Shown one piece after another: positions 27,677 through 36,657 of a stretch of 64,000 nucleotides of DNA. This stretch comes from Endozoicomonas euniceicola (GTDB lineage Bacteria; Pseudomonadota; Gammaproteobacteria; Pseudomonadales; Endozoicomonadaceae), in assembly GCF_025562755.1 (NCBI RefSeq), contig NZ_CP103300.1, positions 1,302,001 through 1,366,000 of the forward strand, read 5' to 3'. Each line of letters starts with the position of its first letter. Within the stretch, counting starts at the first letter, position 1. The position numbers and the translations under genes are program-made. A model generated the notes under the pieces. It did no database searches. It worked only from the letters and a program-made list of their open reading frames with translations, and was not told the origin of the DNA.

Positions 27677-27684
27677 TCAGCTCC

Positions 27685-29016
27685 TTACCACCAGGCTTCC
27701 ATCTGGACACCGAAGGTGAAGCCGTCTTTGCTGCTACCGAATTTCTCGTTGTAGGCAACATCATCAAACTTATCATCTTTACGGAATCCGTTAAGCGCCT
27801 GCTTATCGTTCCACTTGGCATAAGTACCGAACACACGGATAGTTGGACGAGCCCAGATGCTGGAACCCGCAGACCACTGCTGAGCAATGGTAATTTTGGT
27901 CATGTTATAGGTCTTGTCAGCGTCAATACCGGAAGCGTTCTTGTCGAACTTAACGCGATCATAGCCCAGCTCAACCGCAGTGCTCATAGTCTCGTTCCAG
28001 TGGTACTGAGGACGAATACCGGCGGTGTACCAGGTACGGCCAGTGTCAGCATCGTTTTCCAGTTTATTCATCATGGCAACATAGCTCATGCTGAAGTTGG
28101 TGTTTGGCAAATCGAAAGCACCGTGATCAATAACCCGCAACAGTTTTTGTTTCTGGTCTTTGTTGAGTGGCTCAGTCTTACCTTTAGCGCCCATTCCCCA
28201 AGTACTCATAGCGTCAGTAGCATACTGAACCACAAACTTGTTAAAGCCACCAAAGAAATTAGTCTGAGTATGCTCAGCTGTCAGCATGTAGCCGTTCTTT
28301 TCCTTGTTCTTGAGCGCATCAGAGTTTTTGTTCTCAGAAGCAGTACCATAGGTCAGACCCAGCTGCAGGAAACCATCGGTGTTAACAGCGATATCGTTCA
28401 GGCGAACATCGAACATGTTGCCAACGAATTTACCATGACCAGTCTGGAAGTCAGACTCATCATTATTCTGAGTCCAGGCCAGGTTCAGCTTACCAAAACC
28501 GACATCAACATTTTCCAGACCCGCACCTGGTCCGGAAATATCGTAGTAGTAGAAGTCGATCATGTGAATATCCTGACGCTGGTAGAAGCGCTGACCTGCC
28601 CATAAGCTGGCACCAGGCATGGATTCAAACAGGTTATCACCTTTAACGTAGGCTTCACGCAGAGCCATTTCATTCCACTTATGATTGTGCATTGCTGCCC
28701 AGTCTTTATTCTGGAATGTTTTGTACGCCATACGGCTGTTGAATGAGAAGGACTTATCACCGTCTTCCCAAACCTTGCTGCCCAGACCCAGTTCCATATA
28801 GGTTTCTGCTTCGTTACCCATACGATACTTGGAGCCAGCGCCAGTAGCCTGGAATGCCCACTGGTCGCCACCGCTGCCGGTCATGCCCAGACCGGAACGG
28901 GCATAACCAGAAAATTGAACATCAGCCGCCGCAGCACCCGCTGAAAAAACGACCGCTGCAACCGCAGCCGCCAGTGGTAAAGCTTTCATAGTTTTAGCCA
29001 AACCGAATACTCCCAT
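27685..29016 (-). CDS. lamB: maltoporin LamB, copy 1
   Basis: 443 residues (E. coli LamB 446), an 18-strand outer-membrane channel for maltose and maltodextrins. Seen: signal peptide ending about AAAA before DVQFSGYARSGLG, then GNEAETYMELGLG, LWAGQRFYQRQDIHMIDFYY, SGPGAGLENVDVGFGKL and the C-terminal FGVQMEAWW with terminal aromatic residue. The two cysteines of E. coli LamB loop 1 are replaced by Ala (WAFQATG, GNEAETY), unlike copy 2. Start could be ATG 29016 or 28989; both give a signal peptide. It diverges from the LacI-family gene, with an operator-like box midway. Confidence 0.95.
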   Translation of the reverse strand: MGVFGLAKTMKALPLAAAVAAVVFSAGAAAADVQFSGYARSGLGMTGSGGDQWAFQATGAGSKYRMGNEAETYMELGLGSKVWEDGDKSFSFNSRMAYKTFQNKDWAAMHNHKWNEMALREAYVKGDNLFESMPGASLWAGQRFYQRQDIHMIDFYYYDISGPGAGLENVDVGFGKLNLAWTQNNDESDFQTGHGKFVGNMFDVRLNDIAVNTDGFLQLGLTYGTASENKNSDALKNKEKNGYMLTAEHTQTNFFGGFNKFVVQYATDAMSTWGMGAKGKTEPLNKDQKQKLLRVIDHGAFDLPNTNFSMSYVAMMNKLENDADTGRTWYTAGIRPQYHWNETMSTAVELGYDRVKFDKNASGIDADKTYNMTKITIAQQWSAGSSIWARPTIRVFGTYAKWNDKQALNGFRKDDKFDDVAYNEKFGSSKDGFTFGVQMEAWW

Positions 29017-29159
29017 ATGGTCCAGTATTTATCCGGCAAGTCATGATCAGCGCACAGCAAAAAATCCCCCGGCTGCCGTACTCTCACGAGATGCCTTTAA
29101 TAAATGAATTACGTTATTAGCGTGTCAGCATTCTGCCAGTGAAAAGAATTGGCGCAATA

Positions 29160-29173
29160 TGTAAAGGTTTCGA
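29160..29173. promoter_or_regulatory. LacI-type operator-like box between lamB1 and the LacI gene
   Basis: TGTAAAGGTTTCGA, core AAA-GG-TTT. It lies about 144 bases from the lamB1 start and 136 from the regulator start, so it could serve both divergent promoters. Same form as the boxes at 24949, 31495 and 39024. Confidence 0.5.
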
Positions 29174-29308
29174 GAAGATCGATCAAAAAACAAACAACAA
29201 CATCAAAACCTGTCATTAATTGACCAGCGTCAAGTAAACACAATTTACAGATACAATTTTTAACATTACTGTTACCATCCGACCCTTACTACATGCAGCA
29301 GTTAATTT

Positions 29309-30322
29309 ATGGCACGTAAGAAATCTGAAGGTCATGCCACAATTCTTCAGGTCGCCGCCCAGGCCGAGCTTTCCATCGCTACCGTCAGCCGTGTACTGAA
29401 CGGTGGAAAATATGTTTCAGAAACCACCCGCAAAAAGGTATTAGACGCTGCTAAAAAACTGGATTACCAGCCCAATTACATGGCTCGACAACTGCATGGT
29501 CAGGACGATTTCAGTATCGGCGTTATTCTGGGCCTGGACCTGGGAACCATTTCGCCCTTTGCCCTGAAAGTGTATGAAATCCTGAAAGTTCATCTCCAGC
29601 AAAAAGGTTACCGGGCCAAACGCGCTAAGTTCAGCATTGACGGTCAGCTGGAAACCAAAGCCAAAGCATTTATAGCCATCGGCATACACGAAAGCGACCC
29701 ACGGTTAAAATCGATTCATGCAGAGGGCCTGCCAGTCATCTATATTGGCGAGCCAAAAGAAGATGCCTTCTGGGTGTCTTCCAACGATGAGCAGGGCGGT
29801 TTTATCGCCACCCGCCACCTGCTGGATAATGGTTGTCGCACCATCTATTTTGTTTGCCTCAACGGCGAACACCAGGTCTCCAGGTTAAGGCATGCCGGCT
29901 ATCGCCGGGCGATGATTGAAGCCGGTCTGATTCCGTCAGAAATCATTGAGATTGGTAACAGCACCGGGTTGCCAGCACTGGACAGTTACCGTCGAATCCG
30001 CCCCCTGATGGAATCCGGTTTACGGCCTGATGGTTTTGTTGCCTTCTCGGATATTGTCGCCACCGGCATCTGCATGGCACTGACTGACCTCGACAAACAG
30101 GTACCTCAAGATGTGCATGTTGTGGGTTACGACGGTATCGACAATGATCGGTATCACGCCCTGACTTCAGTCAATCAGGACATTGAAGGCATCGCCGGCA
30201 AAGCCGCCAGCCTGGTGTTCGAAGCCATTCGCAATGAAGCCCCAAGAGGTGAATTTCTGGATGTTTTTCTGCGACAGGGGCATACCACAGGTGAGCCTGT
30301 ACTGACTGCAAAAGCTGGCTGA
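29309..30322 (+). CDS. LacI-family transcriptional regulator, probable maltose/maltodextrin regulator
   Basis: 337 residues. An N-terminal HTH (ILQVAAQAELSIATVSRVLNG) and hinge helix (YQPNYMARQLHG) are followed by a periplasmic-binding-protein-like sensor domain with DGFVAFSDIVATGICMAL and VVGYDGIDNDRYHALTSVNQ. This is a sugar-responsive repressor by family. Its place between lamB1 and the mal operons, and the recurring operator-like boxes, suggest that it controls lamB1, both malE operons, glgP and itself. The inducer is not readable from sequence. No MalT-type activator is seen in the window. Confidence 0.9.
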   Translation: MARKKSEGHATILQVAAQAELSIATVSRVLNGGKYVSETTRKKVLDAAKKLDYQPNYMARQLHGQDDFSIGVILGLDLGTISPFALKVYEILKVHLQQKGYRAKRAKFSIDGQLETKAKAFIAIGIHESDPRLKSIHAEGLPVIYIGEPKEDAFWVSSNDEQGGFIATRHLLDNGCRTIYFVCLNGEHQVSRLRHAGYRRAMIEAGLIPSEIIEIGNSTGLPALDSYRRIRPLMESGLRPDGFVAFSDIVATGICMALTDLDKQVPQDVHVVGYDGIDNDRYHALTSVNQDIEGIAGKAASLVFEAIRNEAPRGEFLDVFLRQGHTTGEPVLTAKAG

Positions 30323-30459
30323 CGCCTAACCCAATAAAATACCCAAACCTCTGCACACCCCGGCCCGGCACTGAGAAGTACTATTTTCAGCCCTTCCCAG
30401 TGCCTGCTTTCTACAATGATGACCCAACCATCAATCTTTCTATAAAACAGGTATTGAAT

Positions 30460-31362
30460 ATGAGGTATCCGGCAGAAGGTTTGTTAAACCGAATTATAAA
30501 GGCAGGTTGTCAATGGAACCGGGTTACAGCGCTCATTGTCCGTACCGGAATCATGGTAGTTGTCAGTCTCGTAACAGCGGCAGCCTTTCCTTTGCCAACC
30601 TTTGCAGCTAACTGTACTGAGTGCGGTCATGAAGTGGATGCAAACCAACTATGCCATAACCCCTCATGCCCGGATTCAGTCATTCTCTGTATTAATCCTG
30701 TAACAAACACTCCTGCCTATCTAACACCGGCAGTAATAACTTTACAACCAGGCTTTACGTATCCGGCCTTACCCTTTGTCGGGGCGACAACCAGCGAACC
30801 GAATACGTTCGATCATGACGACAGGGAAGCCCCGCCCTGGCTTTTAAATTTAAGCCGCCAGTTAGCACGCAACGAAGACAACCGTCCGAACATTGGTGAA
30901 TTATTATCACCGCACAATGTATTGCCCCCCCAGCTATCTTTCAACAGCGTAGACGAAGCAATTACTGCCCTTAACTCCCTTCTGGCAGGCAGATGCCAAC
31001 ATTTTGTTATCAGCTACTACTTTCCATCAGGGGTGGAAGTGCTTGAGTTTCATCTGGCCGTTGCGATTGACCGGTCAGGAACCGTTTTTGTCTTGTCGAA
31101 CAGGGCACCACCATGGATTGGTAATAATCCTGCCGGGAATAGTGCTCAGCCTGAATGGCGTTATGCTACGCAAACTGACCGTAACAATATAATAATTGCG
31201 CTGGGTCTGGACAGTGGGGGCTTTATACCGGCAGAAGAAACAATGGTAGTCAACGATTTAGCGTTCATGCCACGTGAGCTAGTAAAATCTGTTGAGGGCA
31301 AACCAGCTAAAAAAAAGCTGGAAGTCATTCCTGAAGAAGATGAAAACAATTTGACTGATTAA
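30460..31362 (+). CDS. secreted cysteine-containing protein of unknown family
   Basis: 300 residues from the ATG at 30460 (ACAGG 8 bases upstream); an in-frame GTG lies 60 bases earlier. A signal peptide or membrane anchor (ALIVRTGIMVVVSLVTAAAF) ends near TFAANC. The mature part begins with CTECGHEVDANQLCHNPSC, a zinc-ribbon-like pair of cysteine motifs, followed by a Pro-rich stretch and a globular part with FVISYYFPSGVEVLEFHLAVA. The C-terminus is Lys/Glu-rich. I do not recognise the family. It sits between the regulator and malE1, but nothing in it suggests a sugar role. Confidence 0.6.
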   Translation: MRYPAEGLLNRIIKAGCQWNRVTALIVRTGIMVVVSLVTAAAFPLPTFAANCTECGHEVDANQLCHNPSCPDSVILCINPVTNTPAYLTPAVITLQPGFTYPALPFVGATTSEPNTFDHDDREAPPWLLNLSRQLARNEDNRPNIGELLSPHNVLPPQLSFNSVDEAITALNSLLAGRCQHFVISYYFPSGVEVLEFHLAVAIDRSGTVFVLSNRAPPWIGNNPAGNSAQPEWRYATQTDRNNIIIALGLDSGGFIPAEETMVVNDLAFMPRELVKSVEGKPAKKKLEVIPEEDENNLTD

Positions 31363-31494
31363 AGCGCTTCATGTTGATAAAAAGCGGCTAAAGCTGCTTT
31401 CCAGACACTATTCCCCCCCTCACAACACCTGTTTTTTCATCAAAAACACCCGTCCATTTTTCCTTTCAGAAACGCTGTATTAATTCACACCGAT

Positions 31495-31508
31495 TGGAAA
31501 CGTTTACA
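31495..31508. promoter_or_regulatory. LacI-type operator-like box upstream of malE1
   Basis: TGGAAACGTTTACA, palindromic at 12 of 14 positions around central CG, 139 bases before the malE1 start. It is the best-formed of the four related boxes. Confidence 0.6.
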
Positions 31509-31646
31509 CATTGATTCACAAAGCCTTTCACCAGAGCATAAGCGCCGTAAAAACAATATCCAGCCCATAGCAATCTGCCTTTGATTACATAAACATAGTC
31601 GTTTAGCTATGTCGGCTCGCTAAAAAGCAGACTGTCAGGAGTCAAC

Positions 31647-32825
31647 ATGTTAAAGAAATCCCTCGCCGCAGCTATTGCGCTAACGGTTGCAGCAAGCACT
31701 GCTCATGCGTTTTCAAAAGACGAACTGACCATCTGGGTCGGTGGCGACAAAGCTCACCAGGGCATCAGCAAGGTGGGTGAGCTGTTTGAAGAAGATATGG
31801 GCATCAAAGTCCGTGTAGAAATCCCGGAAAACATCACCGACCGCTTCCAGCAGGCAGCTGCCACCGGTCAGGGTCCGGACATTCTGTTGTGGGCCCATGA
31901 CCGTTATGGTGAGTGGGCTCAGTCCGGCCTGCTGGCAGAAGTTAAGCCTTCCAAATCTTTCTACGACGGCATCGTCGACCTGGGCTGGCAGGCTACCACC
32001 ATCAATGGCAAGATTTATGGCTACCCGGTTGCCATGGAAGCCATTGGCCTGATCTACAACAAGGACATCATCAAAGAAGCACCAAAAACTTACGAAGAGA
32101 TGTTCACCCTGCATGACGAACTGAAGAAGAAAGACAAGGAAATGGCCACCATTATGTGGGACCAGGTTCAGCCTTACTTCTCCATGCCGATGCTGGCGTC
32201 TAACGGCGGTTACGTCTTCAAGGAAACCCAGTCCGGCTACGATGTTAAAACCGTTGGCGTGAACAACAAAGGTGCCAAGAAAGGCGCGCAGATGTTCGCC
32301 AAAATGATTGAAAAAGACGTTCTGCCACGGGGCGTTGACTACGGTGTCATGGATTCCACCTTCAACAACGGCAAGGCAGCCATGATGGTTACCGGCCCAT
32401 GGGCATGGTCAAACCTGGACAAGTCCGACATCAACTACGGCGTTGCGCCACTGCCGACCATTGACGGCAGCCCGGCTCGTGCGTTCGTAGGCGTCTGGGG
32501 TGCCACCATTAATAACGCCACGCCCAACAAGGATCTGGCGCAGGAATTTCTGGAAAACTACCTGCTGAGTAAAGACGGCCTGAAAACCATGAACAACGAT
32601 GTGCCCCTGGGCGCGGTGGCCAACAAGGCGTTTATGGAAGAGCTGAAGTCTGATCCACGCATTGCGGCTACCTATGAAGGTGCCATGAACGGTCTGCTGA
32701 TGCCAAACGTCCCGGAAATGGGCAAGTTCTGGAGCTCCATGGAAGCTGCCCTGAACAACATCGCCAATGGTCGTGAAGAAGTGAACGCCGCTCTCGATAA
32801 CGCCGCTAAACGTATTGCCAACTGA
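31647..32825 (+). CDS. malE: maltose/maltodextrin ABC transporter, periplasmic binding protein, copy 1
   Basis: 392 residues (E. coli MalE 396). Signal peptide with cleavage after AHA, then FSKDELTIWVGGDKAHQGI, the ligand-binding-lobe segments GPDILLWAHDRYGEWAQSGL and MVTGPWAWSNL, and PNVPEMGKFWSSMEAAL near the end. It delivers maltose and linear maltodextrins to MalFGK2. It is first in a five-gene operon with malF, malG, malK and malQ. Its paralogue is at 39196. Confidence 0.96.
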   Translation: MLKKSLAAAIALTVAASTAHAFSKDELTIWVGGDKAHQGISKVGELFEEDMGIKVRVEIPENITDRFQQAAATGQGPDILLWAHDRYGEWAQSGLLAEVKPSKSFYDGIVDLGWQATTINGKIYGYPVAMEAIGLIYNKDIIKEAPKTYEEMFTLHDELKKKDKEMATIMWDQVQPYFSMPMLASNGGYVFKETQSGYDVKTVGVNNKGAKKGAQMFAKMIEKDVLPRGVDYGVMDSTFNNGKAAMMVTGPWAWSNLDKSDINYGVAPLPTIDGSPARAFVGVWGATINNATPNKDLAQEFLENYLLSKDGLKTMNNDVPLGAVANKAFMEELKSDPRIAATYEGAMNGLLMPNVPEMGKFWSSMEAALNNIANGREEVNAALDNAAKRIAN

Positions 32826-32894
32826 TTGTCTGAAACCTCTTCAGAAACCGGGGCCTGCTCCCGGTTTCTGCCTGTCCTGATCCGGAGAATAAAC

Positions 32895-34430
32895 ATGAAA
32901 CAGCCACAGGGTGCCGGCGGAGTGCTGTCCGGCAATGGGCTAAAGTGGGCGCTTGTTGCTGGGATTGACATAGCGCTGTTGTATATCGTCACCATGATGT
33001 ACGCACAGGGAGAGATCGCTTTTGCCCTTGTGATCCTGCTGCTGGGAAGTATCGGTACCTGGGTCTTCACCAGTGAAAAAGCCTATAACTTCCGCTACGT
33101 CTACCCCAGTCTGCTGGGGGTGATACTGTTTGTGGTATTCCCTCTGATTTATACCGTCAATATTGCCTTCACCAACTACAGCTCAACCAACCTGCTGCCG
33201 TTTGAGCGGGTTAAGCAGATTCATCTGGATAAAACCTACAGCAGTGGCGAGGAAAAGTTCGCCCTGAGCCTGTACCAGCACAACGACGCTTACCAGTTGC
33301 AACTGACCAGCAAACAAAACAACGACGAAGCTTACACGACAGAAGCCTTTTCCGTTGCTCAGTTGCCTGCTGCCATCAGCGCTAATAAGTCCACCATCGC
33401 TGAAGGCGACAAGCTGACTATGCGTGACGTGATCAAGCTGCGTGGCGATCTGAGTCAGCTGACCGTCATGTTGCCAAACCAGTCCGAACTGGTGATGACC
33501 AGCCTGCGCGAATTTGGCTCCATGGCACCTTTATTTAAAGAGGGCGACAACCAGAGTCTGATCAACAACCAGACCGGAGACGTTTATCAACCAGACCATG
33601 CAACCGGCTTCTATATGAGTCAGGATGGCGAGCGTATGGCACCCGGCTTCACGGTTTATGTTGGCTGGGATAACTTTGTCAGAGTACTCACCGATCCCGG
33701 CATTCAGGGCCCGTTCTGGAAAATCCTGGGCTGGACCGTTACCCATGCTGGCCTGACCGTGCTGTTTACCCTGATTATTGGTTTGATGCTGGCCTGTCTG
33801 GTGCAATGGGAGCCTCTGAAAGAAAGCGGCATCTATCGGGTATTGCTGATTCTTCCCTACGCGGTTCCTGCCTTTATATCCATCCTGATTTTCCGGGGTC
33901 TGTTCAACCAGAACTTTGGTGAAATCAATATGGTGCTCAACAGTCTGTTTGGCATAAGCCCTGAATGGTTCACCAATGAATACCTGGCCAAAGCCATGAT
34001 CCTGATTGTGAACTGCTGGCTGGGTTACCCCTACATGATGATCCTCACCATGGGTCTGCTGAAAGCCATTCCGGAAGACCTGTACGAAGCGTCTGCCATC
34101 GACGGTGCCAACCCGCTGCACAACCTGCGCCATATCACCGTACCGATGATTATTAAACCGTTGATTCCGCTGTTGATTGCCAGCTTTGCCTTCAACTTTA
34201 ACAACTTTGTACTCATCAACCTGCTGACCGGCGGTGGCCCGAACCTGATCGACGCCTCCACACCAGCGGGGGCCACGGACATTCTGGTGAGTTACACCTT
34301 CCGTATCGCCTTTGGCAGCTATGGGCAGGACTACGGCCTGGCGTCCGCCATTGCCGGTCTGATCTTTGTCATCGTTGGTGTTATCGCCTGGGCCAACCTG
34401 AAAGCCACCAGCAAACTGCAGGAGCAATAA
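32895..34430 (+). CDS. malF: maltose ABC transporter permease MalF, copy 1
   Basis: 511 residues (E. coli 514). Inner-membrane permease with three N-terminal membrane segments, a long periplasmic P2 loop (about 90-260) and five C-terminal segments. The cytoplasmic EAA loop that contacts MalK reads DLYEASAIDGANPLHNL. The start is ATG 32895 with GGAG 9 bases upstream; the frame is open further up to the malE1 stop, but that part is not family-like. malG follows 2 bases after the stop. Confidence 0.95.
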   Translation: MKQPQGAGGVLSGNGLKWALVAGIDIALLYIVTMMYAQGEIAFALVILLLGSIGTWVFTSEKAYNFRYVYPSLLGVILFVVFPLIYTVNIAFTNYSSTNLLPFERVKQIHLDKTYSSGEEKFALSLYQHNDAYQLQLTSKQNNDEAYTTEAFSVAQLPAAISANKSTIAEGDKLTMRDVIKLRGDLSQLTVMLPNQSELVMTSLREFGSMAPLFKEGDNQSLINNQTGDVYQPDHATGFYMSQDGERMAPGFTVYVGWDNFVRVLTDPGIQGPFWKILGWTVTHAGLTVLFTLIIGLMLACLVQWEPLKESGIYRVLLILPYAVPAFISILIFRGLFNQNFGEINMVLNSLFGISPEWFTNEYLAKAMILIVNCWLGYPYMMILTMGLLKAIPEDLYEASAIDGANPLHNLRHITVPMIIKPLIPLLIASFAFNFNNFVLINLLTGGGPNLIDASTPAGATDILVSYTFRIAFGSYGQDYGLASAIAGLIFVIVGVIAWANLKATSKLQEQ

Positions 34431-34432
34431 AC

Positions 34433-35323
34433 ATGGCAATGGTGCAACCAAGAAACCTGAAATACCGTGTCTGGGCAGCCCGACTGTTTCTGATCGTGTT
34501 CCTGTGCCTGATCATGTTTCCGTTCCTGATGATCATTTCCGTATCATTCCGGTCCGGTAACTTTGCCACAGGCAGCCTGATTCCCAGTAATCCGAGTCTG
34601 GAGCACTGGGCCATGGCCCTGGGTATTCCCTGGGAAGCGGCTGACGGCACTATTATGGAGCCAACCTTTCCGGTACTGACCTGGCTGTGGAACTCCGTGA
34701 AAATCAGCGTTGTGACATCCGCGTTTATTCTGCTGCTGTCCACTACCGGCGCGTATGCCTTTGCCCGCCTGCGCTTCCGCTTCAAGCAGGGGCTGCTGCA
34801 AATGATGATGATTATGCAGATGTTCCCGGCGGTACTGGCACTGGTGGCCTTCCACGCCATCTTCGACAAACTGGGCAACTTTATCCCATGGCTGGGGCTG
34901 AATACCCATGGCGCGCTGACCATCGCTTACCTGGGCGGTGTGACCATGAACATCTGGCTGATCAAAGGTTACTTTGAAAGCATTGATAATGCCCTGGAAG
35001 AGTCCGCCGCCATTGACGGCGCAACCCCCTGGCAGGCCTTCCGCCATATTCTGCTCCCCCTGTCGGTGCCGATTCTGGCGGTGGTGTTTATCCTGGCGTT
35101 TATTGCCACGATTGGTGAATACCCGGTGGCTTCCGTACTGGTGCAGGACATGGATAAACTGACGCTGGCCGTGGGTGCCAACCAGTTCCTGAACCCGCAG
35201 AACTATCTCTGGGGTGACTTTGCCGCTTCTGCGGTACTGACCGGCCTGCCGATCACGATTATCTTTCTGACGGCACAGCGCTACCTGGTCAGCGGACTCA
35301 CCGCAGGCGGCGTTAAAGGTTAA
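34433..35323 (+). CDS. malG: maltose ABC transporter permease MalG, copy 1
   Basis: 296 residues, same length as E. coli MalG. Six membrane segments; EAA loop ESAAIDGATPWQAFRHILLP; C-terminus SGLTAGGVKG as in the family, which reaches into the MalK dimer. AGGAG lies in the malF tail. Probably translationally coupled to malF. Confidence 0.96.
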   Translation: MAMVQPRNLKYRVWAARLFLIVFLCLIMFPFLMIISVSFRSGNFATGSLIPSNPSLEHWAMALGIPWEAADGTIMEPTFPVLTWLWNSVKISVVTSAFILLLSTTGAYAFARLRFRFKQGLLQMMMIMQMFPAVLALVAFHAIFDKLGNFIPWLGLNTHGALTIAYLGGVTMNIWLIKGYFESIDNALEESAAIDGATPWQAFRHILLPLSVPILAVVFILAFIATIGEYPVASVLVQDMDKLTLAVGANQFLNPQNYLWGDFAASAVLTGLPITIIFLTAQRYLVSGLTAGGVKG

Positions 35324-35414
35324 ACGACACTTTACAGCGAAAAATTACAGTATGCTGGCTGGGTAAAAACAACTCTCAGCCAGCCAAAACGAGAAGATTA
35401 CGGAATTCAATATC

Positions 35415-36548
35415 ATGGCTGAACTGAAACTGTCAGGACTGGATAAAAGTTACGATGGTGGCAACTCTTACGTTCTGAAAAACATTAACCTGGATATTAA
35501 CGACGGTGAGTTCGTTGCCTTTGTTGGCCCGTCCGGCTGCGGAAAATCAACCCTGCTGCGTATGATTTGTGGTCTGGAAGATATCACCGACGGTAATCTG
35601 GAAATTGACCATGAACGTGTGAACGACATGCCACCCAACGAGCGCCGTGTGGGCATGGTGTTCCAGTCTTATGCCCTGTATCCCCACATGACCGTGGCTG
35701 AAAACATGGCGTTCGGCCTGAAACTGGCGAAAGTCAGCAAGCCTGTTATCGACGAACGGGTTAAAGATGCCGCCCGCATTCTGCAACTGGAGCCTCTGCT
35801 GGATCGTAAGCCCAAAGCCATGTCCGGTGGTCAGCGTCAGCGGGTAGCCATTGGCCGTTCGATTGTTCAGGAGCCAAGGGTTTTCCTGTTCGATGAACCC
35901 CTGTCCAACCTGGACGTTGCCCTGCGGGTACAGATGCGTCAGGAACTGTCCCGCATCCACAGTCGTCTGAAAACCACTGCCGTTTATGTAACCCATGACC
36001 AGGTGGAAGCCATGACCCTGGCTGACAAGATTGTGGTGCTCAGCCCGCTGGCACAGGGCGCAGAAAGCAACCTGGAACAAGTGGGCGCACCACTGGAGCT
36101 GTTCCACCACCCGCGCAACAAGTTTGTTGCGGGCTTTATTGGCTCACCAAAGATGAACTTCTTCCGGGGTGAAATTGTGGAAGCCGGTGCAGAGAAGACC
36201 ATTGTCCGCCTGGAAACCGGCGAACAGATTGTTGCCTGCAATGATACCTCTTCAGCAAAAGCCGGTGACAAAGTCACACTGGGTATTCGCCCTCAGGATG
36301 CACTGGCTGAAGCAGAAGGTGACAATATCATCACCGGCACAATCAAAGCGCTTGAGCGCCTGGGTACAGAATCTTTTGTATATCTGAATCATCCGGCGAT
36401 TGAGGAAGACTTTATTTTAAGAATCGAAGACTCCCGTCGTCGGGAAGAAGGCTCTGAATTCAAAGTCGGCGTACCTGAAGAAAGCTGCCACTTGTTTAAT
36501 GAAAGTGGTCTGGCATTCGCACGCACCAAAGCGCCCCATTACGATTAA
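35415..36548 (+). CDS. malK: maltose ABC transporter ATPase MalK, copy 1
   Basis: 377 residues (E. coli 371). Walker A GPSGCGKSTLL (about 38-48), Q-loop FQSYALYPHM, signature MSGGQRQRVAIGRS, Walker B VFLFDEPLSNLD, switch His in YVTHDQVEAMTLADK, then the C-terminal OB-type regulatory domain with GSPKMNF and GIRPQDA. It powers MalFGE import. About 90 bases separate it from malG1, where no terminator is seen. Confidence 0.96.
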   Translation: MAELKLSGLDKSYDGGNSYVLKNINLDINDGEFVAFVGPSGCGKSTLLRMICGLEDITDGNLEIDHERVNDMPPNERRVGMVFQSYALYPHMTVAENMAFGLKLAKVSKPVIDERVKDAARILQLEPLLDRKPKAMSGGQRQRVAIGRSIVQEPRVFLFDEPLSNLDVALRVQMRQELSRIHSRLKTTAVYVTHDQVEAMTLADKIVVLSPLAQGAESNLEQVGAPLELFHHPRNKFVAGFIGSPKMNFFRGEIVEAGAEKTIVRLETGEQIVACNDTSSAKAGDKVTLGIRPQDALAEAEGDNIITGTIKALERLGTESFVYLNHPAIEEDFILRIEDSRRREEGSEFKVGVPEESCHLFNESGLAFARTKAPHYD

Positions 36549-36596
36549 CTGTTAAGTTAATGATAAACACGTTAGTCATTTTGAAATTCTCACTTC

Positions 36597-36628
36597 GTAG
36601 GTTGGGAAGAGCGTAACTCCCAACCTAC
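36597..36628. other. stem-loop between malK1 and malQ1
   Basis: 11-bp arms GTAGGTTGGGA/TCCCAACCTAC with a 10-base loop, about 50 bases after malK1 and 30 before malQ1, no T-run. The second operon has only 12 bases at this point and lacks it, so it may lower or stabilise part of the first transcript. Confidence 0.6.
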
Positions 36629-36657
36629 AGGCTACAACTACCTGAAATTAAGTTACC

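Larger units (their letters stand above)
27367..27684. other. intergenic region downstream of lamB1
   Basis: About 318 bases without a gene. It holds two hairpins after lamB1 (described separately) and the promoter side of the secreted-protein gene that starts at 27366. Confidence 0.5.

Noticed and set aside
33531..34451. 306-codon minus-strand frame opposite malF1
   Set aside because: Antisense of a conserved permease gene; composition rich in Gln/Gly/Asn, typical of shadow frames.
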